Below, piece after piece: positions 1-13,200 of a stretch of 64,000 bases of DNA. The number at the start of each line of letters is the position of its first letter. Position 1 is the first letter of the stretch. The position numbers and the translations under genes were made by a program. Under the pieces are notes generated by a model. The model was given only the letters and a program-made list of their open reading frames with translations. It did no database searches and had not been told where the DNA came from. Origin of the DNA: Pisaster brevispinus (lineage: Eukaryota > Echinodermata > Asteroidea > Forcipulatida > Asteriidae); the NCBI GenBank assembly GCA_023634235.1, contig JAMKCF010000020.1, positions 62,001 through 126,000 on the forward strand, given 5' to 3'.

Positions 1-3000
1 ATTTGAATAACAATTGATGTGTTACAAACAATGCAAAGTATAAATAGAGCCTGTTAATTCTGTCTTCTCTGTATGACTCAGGAGAAGGGATTAATCGGCT
101 CTATTTATAATTGTAAGCTGATTAAGTATGCACCACCATTTGCCCTGATAACTGTTTCTTAAATTTGAGTGGAAACTGGCCAGATGAGTGCACTTTACTT
201 GCACAACAAGGTTGTAATACTACAGAGTGACCAGATTCAACTTCATTTTTCAGCAAACCCTATGACTGTTGCAAATCGTTGCTTAACACAATATAAAATG
301 CCTGTCCAGTTCAGTGACAATATATTCAGATTGATTTTTTTTTATACCACTTTATTATTATCTTTTCTTTTTTTGATGTTTAGATTTTAAAGCTATACAC
401 ATCAACAATATTTTAATTAAACATTCTTGAATTTTTGCTTTATATTAAACATCTAAGGAATCATTCTTAAAACGTCAAGAAATTATCAAAAAAAATGTGT
501 GCTTTTGCAAAAATATTGGCTGGTCTTGCATTTTTCTTCCATAAAACAGAATCTCATTACTAAAACTGTAACCTTCCTAAAGTTTTATATTACATCATAT
601 CGTCCTATCCTTGAATGAATACCTTTTAGAGTTAACTCCTTTATGAATTTTAAGAATGATTGCTTCAACAACAAAATTACAAAAACCCCACCATTTATTA
701 TTTAATAATTAAGACACTCAGTGATATAATGTAAAACTCTCAACTATTACTAATTGCACTTCAAGTTAGCCTTATCACATATATCTATTAAAGATTGAGA
801 ACTAAGATGTTTGTACTTTTTAAAATTTATCATACTACCTTTGATAGGGGTCAAGCTAACCTGGTCAACAGCAGTAACTGTATTCCCATTAGAGCATTGC
901 TAAATTATTCACCAATTGTAAAAGTTGCTGTTCAAATTTTACTATCGAACTTTATTATATTAAATACTGGGCTAGATTATTCCCTGACCAGACTAGCTTT
1001 GTTGTCAGGTTGTTAACCCTTTGGAGACCACAGTGGCCGCAAGCCGGTTGTACCAAACTGCCCATAGCAACCATGGATGGCTGCAAGATTGGACTGATTT
1101 CAGCTCAAACAAGAGGGTCAGAGAAAAAGTATCAGACACAAATTAAATTTTCCATTGCTTCCCATGTTTTTATAACGAAGAATGCACATTTTCAAAACCA
1201 TGATATGTTTTTCTGCTTTCTAATCATTTTCCAGACATTGTCATGTGGTTAAGATTGTAGCAAGACTTTGGTTCAATTGGATGCCCTATATCTCTGTTGG
1301 TTTCTACACACAAGTTGAAGCTTGCCACAGTGTTGTTATATAAATGTAACAGAAAATACATAGCTTGTCATTTGGATTCTACCCACTAAGCTTGTTAACA
1401 CTATCAGGACCAGGAGGTCACCCAATCTTTTCTCACATAGCTTGACTTTTATTAATTATCACCTATGGTCATGATCAGAATAAACAAAACCTGACAAATG
1501 TATGTTACCATGGCAACTGTTTATCCTTTACCTTGGTAACCTTTTTGGTATCTGTTTTCTAAAGATTAATTTAAGAAGTAAATTTTGCTTCAAAATGTTT
1601 AGAACTGATGGAAAGAAAACCCATTTTTATCTCATTATCACATGATGCTACTTTGTTCATACAACATATCAGTTTTTGAAAACAGCCAATGTTTTTTATT
1701 TTTAAATTTACAATCAAACAGTAAAAGTGACAACAATAACTAAATTTGCATGATGCACATGATGCCCAAGTGATAATAAATTCTACATTTTGAAGCAGTA
1801 CACAAGTGCGTTACATTAATGACATTGCAAAGTTTAAAACCTCAGCATCAACTTCACTTTCTGAAATAAGAAACCATTCTTAAAACAGAATTTGGTAATA
1901 GTAAGTTTCCAATTAAGATTAACCTACTCACAACAAGTTTGTTTATGTTCAATCAAGCTTCGCATGCAGACAGTCAGTAGCCATACGTCAATACAGGTTA
2001 TATAGGAGTGATGTTTCCTTTATAAAGCAGTAAGATTGTATTTCTCTGCTGTGTTTATTGCATGAATAATTTGTGTTTGTGATGCTTCTAAATGTTTTTC
2101 CAGTCATCTTCTGCGTTTTCAATTAGGTTCCAAACTACCTGCGCAGTGCGCTGAATTTAGTGTTGAGCACTTAGGAAAAAAAAAACACTCCTTGTTTCAC
2201 TGTAGAGGGTGCGCTGCGCTGTGGATTGTTCATGTTGCCAGATGCACATCTAAAATTTCCATTGTCCATAGTATATCCATATTTATAGTTATATATATTG
2301 TATTTATATTTGTATTTTCTTTTTACAGTGGTGGTTCAAAATATCTTCTCCCATTTGTACAGAAACATTAGAATTTAAATACAAGAGTGCCCTTTCTGGA
2401 TTTTAAAAATGGTTTCAGCTATGACAACACTTACAACTATGACCACATGAAAAATTAGGAGAACTTACAAAGTCAAAATATGAATCAAGCAAAAAACATT
2501 ACCCGTACATTCTAGGATGTCCTTCAAAAAAATCAACAACAGGTTATGGGAAATCATTATTAGAACACATTGGGAGTGAACGTTTATTTTACATTGACAA
2601 CAGACAGGCTTGCTTTGGGGTTCCACCTCCATCAAAGCAAGATATCTTTTGGCCTAAATATCACAGACACAGGCTTTGTGTTAAGTGGCCTTAGACTGGA
2701 ATGATTATAGAAGATTGGTATCAAGACAGGCTAGCAAGGTCATGACCCATGACCCATCAGTCAGGGTATACAGCATTGAACCATATCATCCTGTGACTTT
2801 CCTCCTTCTTTCCTTTCCCAAGATTAGGTTGTCACATTGCACTGTGATGTTTAAATCCAGAATTTATCTTGAACCTTATGTTTACCATCTAAACCAATTA
2901 CAACTGTTCAAGTGTGACCATGAAATATTGGCGTAATAGGGGATTACAAAGGTCAACTTGATGGGTCTCTATGTCTTGAATGAAGTTGCTCAAAAAGATC

Positions 3001-3938
3001 GTATTCAATCAATTAACCTTGAAATTTGACTTCAACCACCCAACCACCTCACATCAGATGTTGTCTATTTCAGCCATTGTTTTCCAAACTGAGTAACACT
3101 GCAGGCTTATGGAGGCTTGAAACAACTTTGGTGCAAACTCTTTTCAAGAGTGAATATGAAAGTGTGGTAATAAAAGTGAATTAGTTGTTGGTGGTTGGTA
3201 AAACCTGCTCAACATCCTGCAAGTGATTAAGAATCTTTATAACCTGGACCCAATTTCATAGAGCTCCTTAAGCAGAAAATATTGTTTCACAGTTTTCCTA
3301 CTAAGCCAAACTGAGCAGGATACCGCTCACAGATTAGACATGTGAAATGGTATTTTGGCTGTTAACCTCATTCTAATAAGCATAGTTCTGTTAGAATGAT
3401 AGTGCAAAGAGTGCTTTACTTTTACAATTGGGTAAAACAAACCAGAAAACACACTGTAATTGACATAGTGCCCATTTGTTGTGCAAGTTGAGTTTAATGA
3501 CCCCATTCACCTGACATCACCACCACAAGATTATCTTGGTTGGGCCATTTTGAGAGTCATTATCCCGCTGTGTTGTACTGTGAAATGCTAATTTTAGGCG
3601 TTGTACACACTCACAATATCTTTACATGGAATTTGACTTCCAAAATGGCAGACAAAGGGCATCCAGTACATGTAGTAGAGTATGGTCTGTGCAAGGGTTC
3701 CATAGAATGAAAAGCCCAAATTTTCTTTTGTTGTCCAAACCCTGAAATAATAGTTAGTCATGAGTGACAGGTGAGTTATTGGAGTTAATTGTGTGAACAT
3801 ATCCAGCCCATGAACTAACTAAGTTTAAGGATACTGATTGGAGGAAAAAAGAAAAGAAAAAAGAACTCAGTGTTCTTATGAATGTTATTTCAGTGCCAGG
3901 ATAAGGTGTCAATGTATTTTTCTTTCAGAATTTTTTGT
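1..3938. other. 3' flank of gene 1, no gene; left copy of the segmental duplication
   Basis: No coding region that I can support. AT-rich. From about position 17 the sequence is a diverged direct copy of 52981 onward (shared stretch around GTATAAATAGAGCCTGTTAA). It includes a repeat fragment at 3249-3400 (AATTTCATAGAGCTCCTTAAGC) that has a fuller copy at 58066-58250. TATAAATAGAGC is TATA-like but no gene follows it. Confidence 0.6.
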
Positions 3939-4222
3939 TTAGCCACGAGGGGGAGATTGGCGGCGAATTTTGATTTCAGCCCTGGCAATACGAGAACCAT
4001 TCCATTCACTAGCTCTAATGACTCGTTTGTAGGGACCCATAATATCACCAGGTTGGATATATTCACCATTAAGGTTATTGTCGACACCTGGTTTACCAGT
4101 GCACCTATTAAACCACCAACCTCCTTCACTATTCAGACTTGGACAGTTGGTTTCATCTTGGTTAAAATCTGTGTGATGGTTGATACTGAAGGCTTGATTG
4201 TTGGCAGTCTCAAGAATACCAC
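3939..4222 (-). CDS. Gene 1 exon 13: C-terminal part of fibrinogen-related domain and stop
   Basis: 284 nt including TAA, phase 1 in; acceptor CTTTTCAG|GTGG. Contains the FReD hallmarks [36 protein letters not shown] and EIKIR, with the last disulfide pair. The usual DxDxD calcium segment is altered to HTDFNQDE, so calcium binding is uncertain. The tail after EIKIR is RQSPPRG. This half cannot fold alone, so it should pair with exons 3-4. The paralogue at 58968-59251 differs at four residues. I see no clear AATAAA signal just downstream. Confidence 0.9.
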
Positions 4223-7200
4223 CTGAAAAGTAGTAAAAGAAACAAATAAATTCATTTTGACAATAAAATGTTATAATTTTGTTACTCAAAACAACTAGAA
4301 ACAACTTGTAGAATAGAGCGCTGGGCTTAGAACTTGTATTCTTCCTGAGTGCAGTCAGGCTGTTTAGTTAGAGGGATTTCTTATTTCTCTCAGCATTTCA
4401 AGCCACATTCAGCAGTTGAAGAACTAAGTCAACTCAAAATAGAGCTTGTTTTTCCAAATTGGAAATAACTGGAAATTGACTTGTGCTCTTGAAGTGATTA
4501 AAACATTTTTGTTGGTTTTAACTATTAACTGGATGTGCTAGTATTAGTGATGCAAGTGTTGCTTCTACAGCATCAAGGTATTGCAGAATCAAACACTGCG
4601 GCAAAGAAACTAAAGTACACGTTTCTCATTCTCAAAAGATTTGTAATACCCACTTTTTGAGTGATGACATGATTATTTAAATGGACTGTAGTCATGATGA
4701 TCATAATGACATTTCCCCTGTGGCTCTACATGGAATTATGAAGTCTAACCCAGTTACAGCATGCCTCACATCACAAAGGGTGCCATCATTACTATATTGT
4801 GATGTACTGGCCAGCAAGTACACATGCAGTTACTGGGTTAGAGTTCTTAACTCCATATGCAGTCACCAGGCCTGCTATGATCATGACGACAGTCCCCTTG
4901 ATACAGTGCCTTAATGGAGAGATCAAAACACCAACATATACCCCCAAAAAACATGGGTAAGAATTGAAATCCTTCATTGTCAATAAACTGATAAACCTAC
5001 TTCTGCATCCAATGAGTTCAATGCGCATCGCTGGACATCCCACATAGTTGATTGGTCTGATACGGATGAAGCGTGCTCTGATTGGCTGCTCAAACTTGTT
5101 AGTAACAGGTGTTGATTGGTCAGTGTTACCACGGAATGGCTGTAAAATAAATAAATAAATAAATAAAATGCATGTCTGTCTAGTAAGACTTATCACAAAG
5201 AAAAACATGTTGTGAAAGACCGGTTCATAGAGTTAAACAACTTTGTTTTTTACACTTTTATGTAGAATTTTGAAAATCAAACAGCGATGTTAAGTTTAAG
5301 GAACTTCTAATTCAAAGAAAGTTCTCCAATGCAATTTATTTTCAAATCCAATTGTTGATGTAATTTATCTCTGTTCGGTTCAATGGTTTCTACTTCCAAT
5401 AAAGCAGTTGTACTCTGTTCACAGTAATAATTGAGGAATAATTTATTTTCAAGAGTCAGAATTGTAAATTGGGAACAGCTTGCTTGTATTGTTGTAAGGA
5501 AAAACCATTTACCTGAGGTTGTCCTGTAGATTCTCCATGGCCACTTACATAGTGCCAGGTGTCATTGTTGAGGCTGTATTCAACTTGGAATTCTGTCACA
5601 CGCCAGTTTGAAGTATTGTCATCTTTCCCTTGAATTATGACCCCTTCAATAGGAGTCACCATAACCAAGTCAACCTGAAGCCAAGCTGAACTTTTGTCAT
5701 TCTGTGATGGACACCATCCACCATTGACTTGATTCAAACGCCCATTACTCGGCAGACAATTACTTGGAGAATCTGATTGGTCCTGGTTGGTACTTGAGGC
5801 TGTGATGCTATGGTCACCAATGCTCCGGTCCTCTATTCCGATTCGCTGCCCACAAACCCAATGAACTGTAAACAAACATATGAATAGCCATGATTTTCAT
5901 TAAAAAAAATTAAGTTGTGTAAAAATGGCAGCACTTTTGGCTTTTCTTCCAAACAACACTACTCGTCAATTGATGACAGCTCACATTGTTTACAGTTTCC
6001 TTAGTAACTTCTATTTTTATTGGATCCACTGCTAAAATTTTTGAATACCCTACAATTTTGTTAAATGGCTCTCTACTATCTTAATAATGAATAGCAATAT
6101 CTTGATGTGTTTGGTTTTCCAATAAAAATGTTATGTGTAAGGGCTTAAAAATAGTAATCCACTGAAACTGCATAGAGTTACACATTTAAAATTAAAAACT
6201 CCATACAAAAATGGCTTGTCATGGCCAAGCGGATAAGAGCACCGGACTCAAGCTCTGGTGTTTCTGATCAGCAGGTTGTTGGTTCGAGTCCCGGTTGTGA
6301 CACTTGTGTCCTTAATCAAGCCACTTAACCATGATTGCTTTGTTCTTCAGATGGGACATAAAGTCGTTGGTACCGTGTGTTGTGTAACGCACGTAAAAGA
6401 ACCCAGTGCTTTTACCGAAAGTAGAAGGGGTTAGCCCCGATGTTCCTGGTTTGATTGGCAGCATAATGCGCCACAGCACTATGTTAACCATTAAATGGTG
6501 CTATGTAAAGGAGTAGTTCTCATACTTTGAACGTAGCCCCAAAATACCTTGCAGGAAAATACTTAATGTCGAAGTGCCTTGAGCATCACCGAGTGACCAG
6601 TATGAGAACTTATTAAGAAGCCACTATTATTACTAGTATTTTACAAATGAAAAATGCACCCCTGTCCTGAGTTCTGAATTTCTAGTGTTTAGTTGGAGTT
6701 CTTTGAAAGCATTTCTTGATAGGCCCATTCCTTCTCTTCTGAATGATAATGTGATTAAACCAATTATTTTCAAAACTCACCTTTACATCCCAGGAGTTCA
6801 ACACGTATCCATAGAGAGCCATCAGTCTGGTTTAGTATGATGCGGATATAACGAGCTGTGATTGGTGGATGGAACATGCTGGTAGCTGCAGAGTTTGATG
6901 TGGTGTTCCTTCTGATTATCTGTTGGGATACAAAGGCAAACTTAAATTAATTTGGAGTGTCGTGGCCAAGCTAATAAGAGCACCGGACTAAAGCTCTATT
7001 GTTTCTGATCAGCAGAGTGTGGGTTCGAGTCCCAGTTGTGACACTTGTGTACTTAAGCAAGACACTTCACCATTATTGCTTCGTCCTTCGGATGAGACGT
7101 ATAGCAAGTGGCCCAGTGTGTTTTGTAACCCACAAAAAAGAACCCACTTATCGAAAAGAGAAGGGGTTTGACCCAGTGTTCCTGGTTTGATTGGCTGCAT

Positions 7201-10200
7201 ATTGCCCCACAGCACCTTGTAACCATTACATAGTGCTATAGGAGTAGGTCTCTTACTTCAAATGTAGCCGCATATACCTTGCAGGAAAATACTTAATGTT
7301 GAAGCGCCTTGAGTGTCATTTAGGGGTCTTGTCAAAATTAATCCTGGACAGACCATCGGACAAGGTTCATCCCATGTCAAATTTTTGTTGGACGGGCCAT
7401 TGGATGGGAGTTCCAATGAGGTGATGTTTCACACGCTGAACAGTATCCTCCCGTCCGATGCACAGTACCCAAGGCACCCCACAGAGTGCTCTGCGGTTTC
7501 ACTGGCTGATTAAACACTAATATAAACAAACTTGTGGTTTGCAGTTTGGAGGAGTCTGGTCTGACCGTTTGGAGGTCACTATAGTGTGGTGGAGTTTTTA
7601 ACCCATTGTTTTTTGAAATAGACAAAATTACTAGCCAAGTTCTTGTAAACCGTTGCTTGTGTTCCCTTCCTCCATTCTTAAATGTTTAGGTTAACAGTTA
7701 TTAATTAAACAAATGGAATGTAAGCATCAAATGATCATCTATGATATGACCATTTTGTCTTTAGAAAATACTCAGGGTCATTGAGGCCTAACCGTGAAAC
7801 CGAAAACCTGCTCTTAGGAGACCCCCTGCTGGTTTTCCAGTAGATAGCGATCTAAAGACCCTGTGGTTTGTAAACAAACCATCTCTGGTGAAGGCCAGTC
7901 ACTGTGAACTCATCCCATGGCCCATCCGATGAAGTAATCACTACAAGGGAATTCAACATGGGACGAGAAACCTGGTCCTGGACCGGTGCCGTCCGATGGC
8001 TGTCCGGGATTAGTTTTGACAAGGTCCCTTAGTGAGGGATATGAGCGCTTTATAAGAAGCCACTATTATTATTAAATTGTTTTAAAACTAACTTACTGTG
8101 ACAGTGTGATGCCATCAACAATGAAGACTAGCATTGCACAACATGTAACTCAGCAGACTCACCAATCTACCTCCACCTCTTAATTTATTGACAAATCACA
8201 CTGTGTGTATGGATTCCAAGAATGAAAGTCTGATGTTATAAAATCCCAATACCAAATATTTAGCTGCAATTTAGCTTTAGCCAATGAGGCAGCTGCATTG
8301 TGTTTAGACATAGTGACCTGGTAGGATAATCAAAGGGTGCAGATGATTATGCAATTCCATTTGAATGTCAATGATCATTGTTGAATTTAATAGATTCATG
8401 AAACTAGTTATGTATTGTTGTTCAACCAGTATTTGAACATTTTTAGTACAAACTCATGAAAAGTTTGATTTTATGGTGGATACTTTATGTTCAGAAATGA
8501 ACACACATCAGTGTAGGTTAGACATCAAAATTCTTACTTGTGTTGAACTTATATTATGCCAAGTGCTCTGGTCATCACTGTACTCCAGCTGGCACTCGTA
8601 ACTCATATCTACACTGGTTCCCTGATCAAATCCCTGTAGCATCATAACTCCTTCTACTGTGACTCTAATTTCTAGATCAATCTGTAACCATGGGTTTTTG
8701 TCATTAGGTTCAGGGCACCAGCCAAATGTATTGCTGTTTGCTGATTGAGTGAGTCGTGCATTGCTTGGTTGACAGTTACCATCTACCTTCCCATTTGTAC
8801 TTGATGCTGTGATGCTGTAGTCAGGAATGCTGCCATCTCCCATACCAAGACGGTGCAAACAAAACCAGCGTTCTGTTAGAGATTAATGTAAATTCAATAT
8901 TAGCATTACTGAAGTATGACTTATTAATGCATCATTAAAATGAGGATCATACCGATCATCGCTGTGTAGCTTTGGGAACATCATTAGTTTTGTTTTGGTA
9001 CACAGCGTGCAAAAAGGATTGTGTAGTCATTGACAACACACTGTAGTCTTAAATTATTTCAATCAGATCTCAAAGTTGTTACCTGGTAAAATGTTTTCTG
9101 CTAGAAAAAAAACTGCTCTTTCTGGTTTAAAATTTAGACAAAGATGAAATAAATGCTCACCAGGTTTTTCAAAGTATATACAATTTTTAAAATCCAACAA
9201 GTGTGTTTCTATTTAATGTTTAAGTTGTGAAGTAAACACAAGGATTGTTTATAAGATGACCTTACCATTACAGCCAAGGAGTTCAACACACATTGATGGA
9301 CGATCACTGTGATACCCAGTTGGTATGATGCGGATGTAGCGTGCTCTGATTTCCTCATTGAACATGTTGGCTACTCTTCTGAACTGGTCACTATTTCCAG
9401 GGAATCTCTGTGAAGGAAAATAAATCTGATTTTCATTCACAACTAATCATCTCAGAGCTAGAAGGGTTGGAAGACACAATGGTCAGAAGAAGTCCTGCTG
9501 TCATATGCTGCTTGTTGATTTGGAAGGAGTGGTACCCGATTTAGTGACTCATTGAAGAAACAATAGTAACTGCTGAGGCATTGCTTTTTATGTTGTTTTT
9601 TTTTCAATTTATTTTTCTGCTTGATGTTTTTCTGCCATTTATGTATGATGACATACCTGTGCATTGTCCTTAGATGTCCCTCCTATGTACAACCAGTGTT
9701 GTTTATTGCCACTGTATGACACCAGGAACTGTGTCACCCAGTAACCTCTTTTGCGATTACCCTGCATTATGATGCCCTGAATCAGAGTTAGATGTTGTAA
9801 GTCCACTTTGTACCAAGCGGTGTCCCTGTCAATCCCTGAGGGACACCAGCCACCAAACGTATTCAGCCGTCCTTTAGGGTTATCGGGGCAGTGACCTTCA
9901 TCAGTTGAGGATGCTGTTATTCTTTGTTCAGGGATGCTACCATCTCCCACTCCAAGCTTGTGGCTGCAGACTCCATCAACTGAAAAGATAATAAATAATT
10001 AAAAACTATTTTTCATGCTGCCCAAGAATAATCCACAATCTGAGTATTTTCACAGTTATATTTTTCCTTATGATATTTTTGGTAGTAAATGGTTTGTGCA
10101 GTATATGAAGAGAAGTGTCAAGACACAAAGAATCATGTTTTGATATTTCCCCCAGTGTCTGGAGGTAATTCCTAGCATGATTATTTTCATGGTTGTGAGA

Positions 10201-13200
10201 AGAGATTTTTAATGACACAATGAATCATGAGGCATTAATTCCCCTGTGTCTGGAGGGAATTCACATGAAATTTGAAGATGTCACACACTATAAAGGCAAC
10301 AATACACTGAATTTATTTTGTTTCATTCATTTTGGTCATGTGACATGTAACTAGTGGTTACAACTGGTGGGCTAGAATAATACGATGGCAATTTACATCA
10401 TCTTTATGGAGGTTAGAGACCTGTAATTTTTTCCACACTTTTGAACCCCTCAATAAGATTCATGACATTTCATTGACCAACAGCACTTATGTTATGAACT
10501 CTGTAAAAAGTGAATGTTGTTCTATCATCAGGACAGTTTCAGAGCAGAACTGTATTTGGATACTTGTTTTCCCTTCTTAAGGACCCACATGTATAAGTTC
10601 AATACATGTTCTAGTGTTTCCAGGAAGTGTAACTTAGGGTTTTGTCTATAAAATTATTATACAGGAATTCTTCATTTATATATATACAAAAGGACATCCA
10701 TGCATAAAAAACAATCCACTGATCACAGATAAGTAACCTTCTTGTATTTGTAAATGCACCATTCCACACAGTTGCTTGATATTTAATATTGGGCCTTTTT
10801 TGACACTGGTAAATATTTTTGAATCATCTTGTGATAAGGAGAGACATTGCTGGTGTGTTAACATAATGCTACATACATACATACATAAAGGCATTTTTAT
10901 AGTGCCCCACAAAGATCGGAGCGCTTTACAAAAGCTGACAACAAACTTAAAAAACAAACAAACGATGCATTGATACAGATACAAACAAGAAAAGTCGTGT
11001 TTGATAAAAACAAATGCCCTGTAAGCCAGTCCGTTTCACAACAATTGACCTATGTGGTCTAAAAATAGGAGGTGTCTGTATCCCGAGATCAAGCCACACA
11101 CCAGTTCACATGCCAAGTCCTTTTAAAATTACCACTGGGACATCATTTTTTTTGTAGGCATAAAATAATAAATAGCATCAAAAAGGCAGAATTTGAAGCA
11201 AACAGTATTCCTAAGTTAAAATACATGCTGAAGATGTGTACTCATACATACTACAATCCCCCCACCATTTCTACTATTTTTACATAACCTTTTTTTTAAA
11301 AAGGTTTAATCTTTGTCAAGTGGGTAATAATGACCTCAACATGGGTCAAGCCATAATGACCTCAACATTTGACCAAAGGGGTATAAATAACGACAGGCTT
11401 CTGGGGGGAATTCATGACCAATCCAAACACCAAGTTTTGAGTTGACATTTGAGTCCTCCTTGAGTTACAATTTGCATACAAGCACACACACACACACACA
11501 AGTGTGTAAACACCTCCAATCGGGGACCTCCTATTGTCCCTCTTTTGTTTGGACTTTAACTTTTTGGCAACAGCTCCCATTGGTTTTGTACACAATTTCC
11601 AACTGGGGACCTTTACCCAACCGGGGACCCTATTGTCCTCTTTTGTTATAGGTCCCCGGTTTGAATGTGAAAACAAACTCACACACACATTCTTTTTTTT
11701 GCATCCCTGTGGAGACATCTTTTGTTCTTTCCTTTGTCCCTGTAGTTAAGAACCTCCCATAGACTTTGTACACAAAATTCCTTGTGGAGCAACCCGGTCT
11801 TTAGAATTTCCCTATGGAGACCCTTTGTTTTCCCTTTTCTGTTTTGTTCTCGGTCTCCATAAGGTAGTGAATATGAAGGCACACACACACGTTTGTAAAT
11901 CCCGCTTACCGAGGACTTCTCTTTGTTCTCCCATTGTTTGGACATAGTTTTTTTTAGCGACGTGCCCATTGGGTTTGTACACGAAAACGAAGCGAGGACG
12001 TCCTCGCTCTGTCAAACACCCGGATCCCTTTTGTTAAAGTCCTCTGTTTGAATGGATAGACACGCTCACACACACCCAGCACACACATTCCTGTTTTTGC
12101 ATCCCTGTGGAGACATCTTTTGTGTGGTTTTGGAGGTAAGTATCAAACCATGTCAGAGCCTTCCCGGTAATATGAAACCGTCTGCAAAGTCTTTGGATGA
12201 AAATAAATGATCTATAGTGTCAAATGCCGCCGATAGGTCAAGCATAACAAGAAGTACGGCATGTTGGTGATCTATAGCAGTAGCATGTCATTTTTAATCC
12301 GGATGAGTGCAGTCTTGGTTGAATGAGCAGATTTGTAAGTGGCTTGAAATTTTTCAGACAAATTGTTGATATTTATATGTTTGAGTAAGCGGCTTGCCGC
12401 TGCTATTTCCACAAGTTTGACCAAAGCGTTTATGTTCGATAATGGCCGATAGTTTTGAAGCGTATTCATAGTCTGCTGATAGAGGATTGTAAATGAAAGA
12501 AATCTCAATCAATGATTAGATTGCTGAGGTCAGTTCAATATTGATTTATTTACACATCACAAACCCAGTAAAATCCAGTTTACTCTGAATATCAGATGGC
12601 TTTTATTCCTACACTCTACAATCGACATGTTCCCATGTATGGAATAATAATCATAATAATATAGGTATTTATAAAGCGCCTTTAACAAGGATCAAAGCGC
12701 TGTACAATAACAGAAAATTACAAAGAAACAAGAAATCCCCCCAAAATACAAAGGATTAATGCCGAAGCTGACTGAAAAAAGTAGGTTTTAAGGGTTTTTT
12801 TTAAAGATTGCAGTTGAAGATGATTCCCTGATGAGTTTAGGTAATTTGTTCCATTCCTTCAGTCCAGCAAGAGAAAAAGACTTGGAGACGGCGGATTGAG
12901 TAGGCCCGTGCTCACAAAGAAGGGATTTATCAGAGCAGGACCGCAGACCTTCTCTGCCAGGGGTATAAGAGGACAAGAGATCGAAAAGATAATCTGGAGC
13001 AAGACCTTGGGAGCATTTACAGACATAAAGAAGCAGCTTGAAAAGAATTCGATCATGAATAGGCAGCCAGTGGAGTTGAGACAAAAGATTGGAAGCGTTA
13101 GCAAAGCGAGGAGCTAGGTATATGAGACGGGCAGCACGGTTTTGGAGTTTCTGAAGTCTTTTTCGTTCAGTTTGGGTAATACCGTAAAGAACGGCACTGC

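Noticed and set aside
3882..4226. Plus-strand frame opposite the FReD terminal exon (also 58986-59255)
   Set aside because: Antisense shadow of a conserved exon; the minus-strand reading has all FReD hallmarks and the splice site.
6218..6300. Possible functional tRNA-Leu(CAA)
   Set aside because: Head is tRNA-like but is fused to a conserved body and tail and repeated four times in the window.
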